A DNA stretch of 6,831 bases, from positions 1 through 6,831 of the forward strand of contig QIAW01000496.1 in assembly GCA_003225655.1 (NCBI GenBank), written 5' to 3'. Position numbers and translations under genes: made by a program. This DNA comes from Acidobacteriota bacterium (GTDB lineage: Bacteria; Acidobacteriota; Terriglobia; Terriglobales; Acidobacteriaceae). Shown here one piece after another: positions 1-5,161 of this stretch (its first letter is position 1; every line of letters starts with the position of its first letter). The notes beneath the pieces are model-generated. The model was not told the DNA's origin. It saw nothing but the letters and a program-made list of their open reading frames with translations, and did not search any database.

Positions 1-2
1 TA

Positions 3-140
3 AAAAAAGTTGTCATCACCCCACGCATCGGGATTACCAAATCGGCGGAGCTGCCGCTGCGTTACTACATCGAAGGAAATCCGTTTGTTTCTGGAGTGCG
101 AAAATCCAAGGCTGGCCACCGGGATGGAACCATCGGCTAG
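3..140 (+). CDS. DNA-3-methyladenine glycosylase (AAG/MPG family), C-terminal fragment
   Basis: This is the 3' end of a gene whose start lies left of the window; 45 codons and a TAG stop (138-140) are present. The reading frame contains TPRIGI, then LPLRYYIEGNPFVS, which matches the C-terminal end of the AAG/MPG-type 3-methyladenine DNA glycosylases, where a PRIG segment is followed by a (W/L)RFY...NPFVS segment. Enzymes of this family excise alkylated purines such as 3-methyladenine as the first step of base-excision repair in the cytoplasm. The catalytic part is off-window, so activity cannot be judged. About 17 residues, rich in Lys, Arg and Gly, follow NPFVS, where many family members end within a few residues. 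The stop codon overlaps the stop codon of the convergent DUF3291 gene. The family call rests on a short but characteristic stretch. Confidence 0.75.
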   Translation, partial: KKVVITPRIGITKSAELPLRYYIEGNPFVSGVRKSKAGHRDGTIG

Positions 141-637
141 AGTGCTGGACACGGCTTGAACGACGACCAGTCAATTCCCTTCTGGAATTCTTCATCCGGC
201 TGAAAAACCGTCTTGAAGGTAAATGCGAACTGCGTTGGACCATGAGCATCGAGATATGCAATGCGTTTCTTCGCCTCGTCAACGCCCGGAATGTGGCCCA
301 CCGGAACCCACCACAGCGCGACGTACACACCGGCGAAATTCTCGAACCACTGCTGTCGCTGGCGAAGCAGTTCTACGTGCGTTGTGTGATAGACGAAATG
401 TCTGAGGTCCTCGACAGTTTCCCATACAGACATATTCATGAGGATTTGATCGTCGTCATAAGGTCGAAAGTATGTAGCGTTTCCTTCGGAGGTTTGAAGC
501 CGCCACACGAAGCCCGGATTGCCGTCAGCGAGCGCATTGATTTCATCCAGCCGGGCCATGAATCCCGCCATCACCGGGCCGTCAAGTGGACCTTTGATTC
601 GGCCGATATTGATTTGGGCTACGTGGTATTTGGTCAT
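137..637 (-). CDS. DUF3291 domain protein
   Basis: A 166-residue cytoplasmic protein covering essentially one DUF3291 domain. Visible family signatures are LDEINALAD and PGFVWRLQ (residues 30-48), NMSVWE (68-73), the segment ending FVYHTTH (81-87), LWWVPVGHIP (108-117) and GPTQFAFTF (133-141). The family is expected to adopt a ferredoxin-like alpha/beta-barrel fold related to small monooxygenase-like domains, but no reaction is established, and I assign none. The start at 637 is preferred over upstream in-frame starts because AGAGG sits 7 nt before it and the protein then begins directly with the domain (MTKYHVAQ). It lies 49 bp downstream of panC on the same strand with no evident terminator or promoter between, so co-transcription with panC is likely. 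No membrane segment or signal peptide is seen. Its 3' end overlaps the convergent glycosylase gene. Confidence 0.85.
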   Translation of the reverse strand: MTKYHVAQINIGRIKGPLDGPVMAGFMARLDEINALADGNPGFVWRLQTSEGNATYFRPYDDDQILMNMSVWETVEDLRHFVYHTTHVELLRQRQQWFENFAGVYVALWWVPVGHIPGVDEAKKRIAYLDAHGPTQFAFTFKTVFQPDEEFQKGIDWSSFKPCPAL

Positions 638-686
638 CTCGATTCCTCTTGCCGTCATCTTCTCACATATCCTGGCACCGAGGCTT

Positions 687-1553
687 TTAAGCAATCCGTG
701 TGTGTCCCGTTCCCAGTAACACAATGTTATCAATCAGTCGCGTGCTTCCCACGAATGCCGCCACCGCCACCAGCGCTCCCTGGGAGACGTCATTCACAGG
801 CTCCAACGTCTCCTGATTCACGATTTCCACATAGTCCAGGCGTACTGCCGGCTCATCGCGAAAAACATTTTTAGCAGCTTCGATGAGCTGGCGGGCGGCG
901 CGCTCGCCCTGGTCGGCCAGCGTCTGCACACGGCAGAGCGCGCGATAGAGCACCAGCGCCTGCTTGCGCTCACTCGGATTTAAATAAGCGTTGCGTGAGC
1001 TCATGGCCAGACCGTCGGTCTCACGCACCGTGGGTATGACGACGATTTCCAGCGGGAATGCCAGATCGCGCACCATCTTGCGGATGACGGCTACCTGGGC
1101 CGCGTCTTTTTGTCCGAAGTAGGCCACGTCGGGTTCAACGATGTGAAAGAGCTTCGCAACCACGGTAGCCACCCCGCGAAAATGGCCGGGACGCGAGCGA
1201 CCGCACAGCTTGTCGTTCAGTCCTTCAACGTTTACAAACGTGGCGGCGCCAGGCGGATACATCTCTTCCACGGTGGGAACGAACAACAGCGATATGCCCT
1301 CGGCCTCAATCATCTTCTGGTCGCCTTCCAGCGTGCGCGGATATTTGGCGAAGTCCTCGTTGGGGCCGAATTGCGTAGGATTCACAAAGATGGAAACCGC
1401 GGTTGCAGGGCACTGCGCCCGCGCCGCACGTACCAGGGCCAGATGTCCCGCGTGCAGCGCGCCCATGGTGGGCACAAAGCCCAGCCGCTGCTCGTTGGTC
1501 CTGGCGGCGCGGCAAAGCGCGCGCATCTGGTCGATTGAGTTAATGATTTTCAT
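687..1553 (-). CDS. panC: Pantothenate synthetase (pantoate--beta-alanine ligase)
   Basis: PanC condenses pantoate with beta-alanine at the expense of ATP (to AMP and pyrophosphate), giving pantothenate, the CoA precursor; it is a cytoplasmic enzyme of the nucleotidyltransferase alpha/beta phosphodiesterase superfamily. The 288 residues are close to the usual length of about 280. Visible signatures: PTMGALHAGH with the HxGH nucleotide-binding motif (residues 34-37), VNPTQFGPNED (57-67), LCGRSRPGHFRGV (116-128), FGQKDAAQ (146-153) and MSSRN (184-188), the KMSKS-like loop. All the expected active-site blocks are intact. The ATG at 1553 gives the canonical N-terminus MKIINSI. No good Shine-Dalgarno sequence precedes it, so translation may depend on upstream panB translation or on a weak site. 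It is downstream of panB across a palindrome-rich 166-bp gap and upstream of the DUF3291 gene. Confidence 0.96.
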   Translation of the reverse strand: MKIINSIDQMRALCRAARTNEQRLGFVPTMGALHAGHLALVRAARAQCPATAVSIFVNPTQFGPNEDFAKYPRTLEGDQKMIEAEGISLLFVPTVEEMYPPGAATFVNVEGLNDKLCGRSRPGHFRGVATVVAKLFHIVEPDVAYFGQKDAAQVAVIRKMVRDLAFPLEIVVIPTVRETDGLAMSSRNAYLNPSERKQALVLYRALCRVQTLADQGERAARQLIEAAKNVFRDEPAVRLDYVEIVNQETLEPVNDVSQGALVAVAAFVGSTRLIDNIVLLGTGHTRIA

Positions 1554-1621
1554 TGTGGGAATTTCATGGCATTGCCGTAGTCGCGTTCTATAGTGATGCC
1601 ACAATTACTGTATCCGCTACC

Positions 1622-1683
1622 GTGGAAGAGCAGGCCTTCATGCCTGCGTTAAGATGCCAAATAAATGGGCTTTCAGCCCCGGT
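1622..1683. repeat. REP-like twin-palindrome element between panB and panC
   Basis: Two short perfect hairpins stand 19 bp apart. The first is GCAGGC (1630-1635), loop CTTCAT, GCCTGC (1642-1647). The second is GGGCT (1667-1671), loop TTC, AGCCC (1675-1679). The two-hairpin layout and the AGGCCTTC...GCCTGC and GGGCTTTCAGCCCC wording resemble dispersed intergenic palindromic elements that I recall from acidobacterial genomes, but only one copy lies in this window, so its repeated nature is inference. In the panB-panC transcript both arms would form RNA hairpins. No U-tract follows, so it is not a standard intrinsic terminator. Confidence 0.55.
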
Positions 1684-1698
1684 GCTGCGTGGATACAC

Positions 1699-1712
1699 CA
1701 ATTCCGGAATTG
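1699..1712. other. 14-bp perfect palindrome just after the panB stop
   Basis: The sequence CAATTCCGGAATTG is identical to its reverse complement and begins 7 bp beyond the panB stop codon in the direction of transcription. As RNA it could fold as a 5-bp stem with a CCGG loop; as DNA it could be a dimeric protein-binding site. With the twin-palindrome element it makes three palindromes in the 166-bp panB-panC gap. No function can be assigned from sequence alone. Confidence 0.5.
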
Positions 1713-1719
1713 CTATAAG

Positions 1720-2619
1720 TCACTTCCGCAGCGCGCGCTTGCGTTCGCTAATGTGCTCCAGCGCCGACCGCGTATCTGCAGGAAGATGATACGACTCCTG
1801 GTCGCCGGGGAATGTTCCCGCTTCAACGTCGGCTTTGTAGCTCTCCAGCGCCTGCCGGATATTGCCGGCAACATCGGCATATTGCCGCACAAACTTGGCG
1901 TGCGGAGCAAAGGTCAGGTTCAGCATGTCGTGCAGCACCAGCACTTGGCCGTCGCACTCCGGACCGGCTCCAATGCCAATGGTGGGCACATGCACTTCAG
2001 CCGTAATCATGGCAGCCACCTCGCGCGGCATTCCTTCCAGCACCATGCAAAAAACGCCGGCGCGCTCCAGCGCCACAGCATCACGCATAAGTTGTTCAAT
2101 ATCTCCCAGCGTCCTGCCCTGCACTTTGTAGCCGCCCATGAGCAACAGCGATTGTGGCGTGAGGCCAATGTGCCCCATCACCGGAATCTCAGCATCGCGC
2201 AAGCGTGAGATCAACCCCACTCGTTTTTCGCCGCCTTCCACTTTGACCGCCTCGGCCCCGGCTTCTTTGATAAACCGGGCTGCGTTGCGCAGCGCATCTT
2301 CGGAGCTCAGGTGATAAGAGCCGTAGGGCATGTCGGCAATCACCAGCGCGCGGCGCACCGCGCGGCGCGCGGCGCGCGTGTGGTGCAGCATCTCATCGAC
2401 GGTGATGGCCAGCGTGTTTTCCTGGCCGAGTACCACCATGCTGAGCGAATCACCGACTAAGACTATGTCAATACCGGCTTCATCGACCAACCGGGCGGTG
2501 GGATAGTCGTAGGCGGTCAGGCAGGTGATGCGCTGCTTGCCTTTTTTCTGTTGAATGGATTGAAGTGTGATCTTAGGACGTGAGCTTTCTTGCTGCTCGT
2601 GCGAAGAAGTGAAACTCAT
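1720..2619 (-). CDS. panB: 3-methyl-2-oxobutanoate hydroxymethyltransferase (ketopantoate hydroxymethyltransferase)
   Basis: PanB transfers a hydroxymethyl group from 5,10-methylenetetrahydrofolate to 2-oxoisovalerate, giving ketopantoate, the committed step of pantothenate synthesis, in the cytoplasm. The protein is 299 residues, longer than the 264 of E. coli PanB, mostly through a polar N-terminal lead of about 15-20 residues and a charged C-terminal tail after residue 265. Family blocks in order: ITCLTAYDYPTA (31-42), VGDSLSMVVLG (55-65; metal-ligand Asp57), ADMPYGSY (95-102; metal-ligand Asp96), VKVEGG (125-130; Lys126), MGHIGLTPQ (148-156; His150), VLEGMP (193-198; catalytic Glu195) and GIGAG (215-219). 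Ser60 replaces the Gly commonly seen in VGDSLGM. The start at 2619 has an excellent Shine-Dalgarno, GGAGG 4 nt before the ATG; a longer in-frame extension upstream merely translates the heptanucleotide repeat. panC follows on the same strand. Confidence 0.96.
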   Translation of the reverse strand: MSFTSSHEQQESSRPKITLQSIQQKKGKQRITCLTAYDYPTARLVDEAGIDIVLVGDSLSMVVLGQENTLAITVDEMLHHTRAARRAVRRALVIADMPYGSYHLSSEDALRNAARFIKEAGAEAVKVEGGEKRVGLISRLRDAEIPVMGHIGLTPQSLLLMGGYKVQGRTLGDIEQLMRDAVALERAGVFCMVLEGMPREVAAMITAEVHVPTIGIGAGPECDGQVLVLHDMLNLTFAPHAKFVRQYADVAGNIRQALESYKADVEAGTFPGDQESYHLPADTRSALEHISERKRALRK

Positions 2620-2630
2620 ATCGCCTCCAG
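2613..2630 (-). promoter_or_regulatory. Strong ribosome binding site of panB
   Basis: Reading leftward, TGGAGG (2629-2624) is followed by CGAT and the ATG at 2619-2617. This near-perfect anti-16S match decides the panB start and excludes the upstream in-frame ATG near 2715. It contrasts with panC and the kinase gene, which have no clear Shine-Dalgarno sequence. Confidence 0.8.
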
Positions 2631-2663
2631 TGCAGTTCCGCGCGGACGGATACCGTCTGTGAA

Positions 2664-2712
2664 TGCCAGTTGCCAGAACCCAGTTGCCGGTTGCCAGTGG
2701 TCGGTTACCAGA
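2664..2712. repeat. Degenerate heptanucleotide tandem array (7 units) upstream of panB
   Basis: Seven consecutive 7-bp units run in register with consensus TGCCAGT (ACTGGCA on the panB sense strand). Units starting at 2664 and 2692 match the consensus exactly; 2671 (TGCCAGA) and 2685 (TGCCGGT) differ at one position; 2678 (ACCCAGT) and 2706 (TACCAGA) differ at two; 2699 (GGTCGGT) differs at four. The array ends 44 bp upstream of the panB start, inside the 237-bp gap between the kinase gene and panB, so it probably lies in the panB leader or promoter region. It looks like a decayed minisatellite. The remainder of that gap (2713-2856) is AT-rich and shows no convincing gene or promoter. Confidence 0.75.
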
Positions 2713-2856
2713 CAACTTCTAATCAATTGTAGAACTAAAACCGCGGCAAAGAAAACTAGAATTCCGATTTACTTAATGTACAGCGTTATTTTTTTCACAC
2801 ACTTCCGGGTTTATGCACCGAGAAAATTTCTGACGTCTGGATACTGGAACTGCTTT

Positions 2857-3519
2857 TCACGCGCTCGCCGCCTCCGACCCCAAGGGCAGGAAATACTGCG
2901 TCCCATGGATCGGCTCGCTTAGCCGCCGCAGCAATTGCTGCAGGTCTTCGTTGCGGTCCACGAAATCAATGTCGGAGGTGTTCACCACCAGTAGGTCCGA
3001 TGCGGTGTAGTGAAAGAAAAAATGTTCATAGGCCTTGGCGACTTCCTCGATGTAATCATCGCTGATGGCGCGCTCGCTGGGAGCGTTCTTTTTGCGCAGG
3101 CGTTTTTTGAGCACCTCAGGTGAGGCCTGCAGATAAATTACCAGATCGGGCGTTGGCACCTGCTCGCGAAAGATCTGGTAATAGCGGTTGTAGACCGCCA
3201 GCTCAGGGTCGCTGAGGTTGATGCAGGCAAAGATCTTGTCTTTTTCAAAGATATAATCGGCCACGATGGTCTTGCGCGAATTAGGACCGGCTTCCAGGGC
3301 ACGCAACTGCTCGTAGCGCTGCACCAGGAACGTGAACTGCGCCTGGAAGGCGGCGCCGTGCTCGCCCTCGTAAAAACCGCCAAGAAATGGATTGTCTTCC
3401 GGCTCAATCACGCGTTGCGCGTTCATTCGCTCCGATACAATGCGCGCCAGTGTGCTTTTTCCGACTCGGATTGGCCCTTCAATTGCGATGTAACGGGGAG
3501 GTTCGAAGAGGTTCGCCAT
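2857..3519 (-). CDS. Deoxynucleoside kinase family protein (dAK/dGK-like)
   Basis: A 220-residue P-loop kinase of the deoxynucleoside kinase family, which phosphorylates deoxynucleosides to their 5'-monophosphates for nucleotide salvage in the cytoplasm. Visible motifs: Walker A GPIRVGKS (15-22), IEPEDNPFL (38-46) carrying the family's catalytic Glu39 and substrate-pocket residues, DYIFEKDKIFA (88-98) in the position of the substrate-binding D/E-R-S block, and a basic lid region LKKRLRKKNAPSER (about 136-149). Length is typical of the bacterial dAK/dGK branch (about 210-225). Substrate preference (adenosine, guanosine or cytidine series) cannot be read reliably. The ATG at 3519 starts the domain at once (MANLFEPPRYIAIEG); a 23-residue-longer version would need a TTG start at 3588 and is less likely. 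No clear Shine-Dalgarno sequence. It is first in the leftward series with panB and panC. Confidence 0.88.
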   Translation of the reverse strand: MANLFEPPRYIAIEGPIRVGKSTLARIVSERMNAQRVIEPEDNPFLGGFYEGEHGAAFQAQFTFLVQRYEQLRALEAGPNSRKTIVADYIFEKDKIFACINLSDPELAVYNRYYQIFREQVPTPDLVIYLQASPEVLKKRLRKKNAPSERAISDDYIEEVAKAYEHFFFHYTASDLLVVNTSDIDFVDRNEDLQQLLRRLSEPIHGTQYFLPLGSEAASA

Positions 3520-3598
3520 GGGTTCGACTGCTGCAGAATAACCCGCCTTGGCCGGCGATGCAATTGCAGAAAGAGTAAAACGCAGCAATTTTAGAAAA

Positions 3599-3642
3599 TT
3601 GACAAGTTACATAAGGGAATGCACTCTTATCTACATTGTAAC
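3599..3642. promoter_or_regulatory. Inverted repeats in the divergent kinase / deacetylase intergenic region
   Basis: Between the divergent genes an AT-rich block begins with a consensus -35 hexamer TTGACA (3599-3604, + strand), but no acceptable -10 lies at 16-18 bp. It is followed by a hairpin with left arm ATAAGGG (3611-3617), loop AATGCA and right arm CTCTTAT (3624-3630; one G-T pair), itself flanked by GTTAC (3606-3610) and GTAAC (3638-3642). Such nested inverted repeats could be an operator for either gene. The role is inferred only. Confidence 0.35.
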
Positions 3643-3660
3643 CAGCACTTTCGAAATTTA

Positions 3661-3688
3661 TTGTGAGTTCAGCAACTTCGTTTAGAAT
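3661..3688 (+). promoter_or_regulatory. Candidate sigma70-type promoter of the NodB-family gene
   Basis: TTGTGA (3661-3666, 4/6 to the -35 consensus), a 16-bp spacer and TAGAAT (3683-3688, 5/6 to the -10 consensus). Transcription would be expected to begin at about 3695, within 1-3 nt of the ATG at 3697, so the mRNA would be leaderless or nearly so. No Shine-Dalgarno sequence precedes the ATG, which agrees. Confidence 0.45.
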
Positions 3689-3696
3689 AACCTTTT

Positions 3697-4407
3697 ATGC
3701 TTGGCTGGCTTACAGGGGCCGCGGTTTTGGGCGGCGCGGGCGCATACAGCTATGGCGCCATGGCGCCGCAGTCACAGCTTTTTGGCGCGAGCTTCGCGCG
3801 AGGGGCTGATCCGCAGCAGCTCGCTCTCACCTACGACGATGGCCCCAATGATTCCTCCACGCTGCCGTTGCTCGAAGTGTTGGCCAAGTATGGAGTCAAG
3901 GCCACCTTCTTCCTCATCGGCCGGCATGTGCGCTCGCGGCCCGCGATTGCCCGTAAAATTGCTGAGGCCGGACACGCGATTGGCAATCATACGTACTCTC
4001 ATCCCAACCTGATTTTTGCCTCGCTCAAAAAGCTGCGGCGCGAGCTGGAAATTTGTGAGCGGGTATTGACGGAAACCATCGGCGAGCACGCGCGCCTGTT
4101 TCGCCCGCCGTTTGGGGCAAAGCGGCCCGCGATCCTGCGCACCGTCCATAGCATGGGCTTCAAACCCATTAAGTGGAGCGTAACCTGCTACGACTGGAAG
4201 CCGACGACCGCCGACCGGGTGGAGCAGCACGCCGTACGGCAGATTCGCGGAGGCGACCTCATCCTGATGCACGATGGCGACCATAGCCAGATGGGCGCCG
4301 ACCGCAGCCACACTGTAGAAGCCACCGAACGCCTGATCCGCCGCTACCACGATCAAGGATATAAATTCGTCACCATTCCCGAGATGATGCAAGCCAGCGA
4401 AGCTTGA
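3697..4407 (+). CDS. Polysaccharide deacetylase, NodB homology domain, membrane-anchored or exported
   Basis: A 236-residue carbohydrate esterase family 4 enzyme; relatives remove N-acetyl groups from peptidoglycan, chitooligosaccharides or other polysaccharides with a divalent metal. All five NodB motifs are visible: TYDDGP (45-50; catalytic base Asp47, metal Asp48), HTYSH (98-102; metal-binding His98 and His102), RPPFG (136-140), DW (166-167) and LMHDG (190-194; His192). The enzyme should therefore be active. Residues 5-22 form a Gly/Ala-rich hydrophobic segment, which could be a signal anchor or an uncleaved signal peptide placing the domain outside the inner membrane. The domain starts around residue 40, so there is almost no linker or extra domain. 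The ATG at 3697 lacks a Shine-Dalgarno sequence and follows a candidate -10 by 8 nt. The true substrate cannot be told from sequence. Confidence 0.92.
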   Translation: MLGWLTGAAVLGGAGAYSYGAMAPQSQLFGASFARGADPQQLALTYDDGPNDSSTLPLLEVLAKYGVKATFFLIGRHVRSRPAIARKIAEAGHAIGNHTYSHPNLIFASLKKLRRELEICERVLTETIGEHARLFRPPFGAKRPAILRTVHSMGFKPIKWSVTCYDWKPTTADRVEQHAVRQIRGGDLILMHDGDHSQMGADRSHTVEATERLIRRYHDQGYKFVTIPEMMQASEA

Positions 4408-4427
4408 TCGGCGAACCACTCATATTC

Positions 4428-4448
4428 AAAGCTGTATCCACAGCCTTT
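4428..4448 (+). terminator. Weak hairpin downstream of the NodB-family gene
   Basis: Starting 20 bp after the stop codon, AAAGCTGT (4428-4435), loop ATCC and ACAGCCTTT (4440-4448) form an 8-bp stem with one bulged C. The right arm ends in TTT and is followed by C-rich sequence, so the U-tract is poor. It may end or slow transcription, but it is not a strong intrinsic terminator. Confidence 0.3.
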
Positions 4449-4455
4449 CCCCAAC

Positions 4456-4474
4456 ATCCGTTTCATTTACGGAT
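4456..4474. promoter_or_regulatory. Inverted repeat upstream of the lipocalin-like gene
   Basis: ATCCGT (4456-4461) and ACGGAT (4469-4474) are perfect inverted arms with a 7-bp spacer. They lie just before a -10-like TATGAT (4481-4486) that has no good -35 partner. The placement suits a regulator-binding site near the promoter of the lipocalin-like gene. This is an inference from position and symmetry. Confidence 0.3.
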
Positions 4475-4519
4475 ATCATTTATGATGGCAGAGACGACCC
4501 CTGTTCAAACGGAGGATGA

Positions 4520-5107
4520 ATGATACCGGCCCATAGGAAATGCCTGCTCTTGATTGTTTTGCTGCTGCTCCCAATGTCTCGCTGGGAAAGCGCAAGGGCG
4601 CAAAGTGCGTCTCAACCCGGTACGCCCAAACCCAAATCCATTCCATCCGACCCCTCGCCAACGGCGGCCATGAACACTTCGATTTCAAACCAGCTCACGG
4701 GAACGTGGCGCCTGGTTGCTTACCAGGAGAAATTGTCGAACGGTGACACCGTGAATCCATATGGCGACACGCCGCAAGGCATTGCAATTTTTGAGCCGGG
4801 AGGATACGTCTCCGTGCAACTCATGAAGATTCCCCGCGTGAGTTTTCCCGCCGGCTACGACCGCGCCACGGCGGAACAGGTAAAAGCGGTGCACGAGGCT
4901 TATCTCGCCTATTATGGGACTTGGGCCGTGGATGAAGGCCACAGCGTGGTTGTTGAAAATATCCGCGCCAGCAACCAGCCTTTTCTCAACAATCAGATCA
5001 CCACCCAGAGATACGACTTCGACGGAAAACGGCTCAGCTTGCGTACTGTGCTCGATAACCACGGCGATGAACACAGCATTCTCTTTGTGTGGGACAAGAT
5101 TCACTAG
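4520..5107 (+). CDS. Secreted lipocalin-like domain protein
   Basis: A 195-residue protein with an N-terminal signal peptide: basic start (HRK, residues 5-7), hydrophobic core CLLLIVLLLLP (8-18) and a likely cleavage site after ARA (25-27). A Pro/Ser-rich linker (about 28-57) follows. The rest resembles the lipocalin-like domain: LTGTWRLVAY (59-68, containing GxW), NPYGDTPQGIAIF, GGYVSVQLM, a segment with AYLAYYGTW, then YDFDGKRLSLRT near the end. Proteins of this family are small beta-barrels of unknown ligand, here probably periplasmic. The start has GGAGG four bases before the ATG. A 13-codon upstream reading frame (4482-4523) ends in a TGA overlapping this ATG. It is 112 bp downstream of the NodB-family gene on the same strand, with hairpins between them, so co-transcription is uncertain. 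Confidence 0.82.
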   Translation: MIPAHRKCLLLIVLLLLPMSRWESARAQSASQPGTPKPKSIPSDPSPTAAMNTSISNQLTGTWRLVAYQEKLSNGDTVNPYGDTPQGIAIFEPGGYVSVQLMKIPRVSFPAGYDRATAEQVKAVHEAYLAYYGTWAVDEGHSVVVENIRASNQPFLNNQITTQRYDFDGKRLSLRTVLDNHGDEHSILFVWDKIH

Positions 5108-5161
5108 CTGGTGGATATGGCTGGTCGCATGGAAGCCAAAGTCGCTTCGCTGACCAGAGAC

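Noticed and set aside
2..8. Run of seven A as a frameshift site in the glycosylase gene
   Set aside because: Only the last codons of the gene are present and the frame downstream is intact; nothing suggests programmed slippage.
242..874. Long + strand frame antisense to the DUF3291 gene and the end of panC
   Set aside because: No recognisable domain; it runs opposite two well-supported genes and is explained by GC-rich codon bias on the complementary strand.
1654..2208. + strand frame antisense to panB
   Set aside because: panB carries every family motif on the other strand; this frame shows no domain and a His/Arg/Gln-rich composition typical of antisense reading.
2620..2715. N-terminal extension of PanB by 32 codons
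   Set aside because: It only translates the heptanucleotide array (LATGNWVLATG), and the internal ATG at 2619 has a near-perfect Shine-Dalgarno.
3520..3588. 23-residue N-terminal extension of the kinase from a TTG start
   Set aside because: No ribosome site, an unusual start codon, and the conserved domain begins just after the ATG at 3519.
3772..4419. 215-codon - strand frame antisense to the NodB-family gene
   Set aside because: The + strand frame has all five NodB motifs; the antisense frame has none.
5121..5157. CTGGTC (5121-5126) and GACCAG (5152-5157) as a terminator between the convergent genes
   Set aside because: Six-bp arms around a 25-nt loop with no U-tract on either strand; too weak to call.
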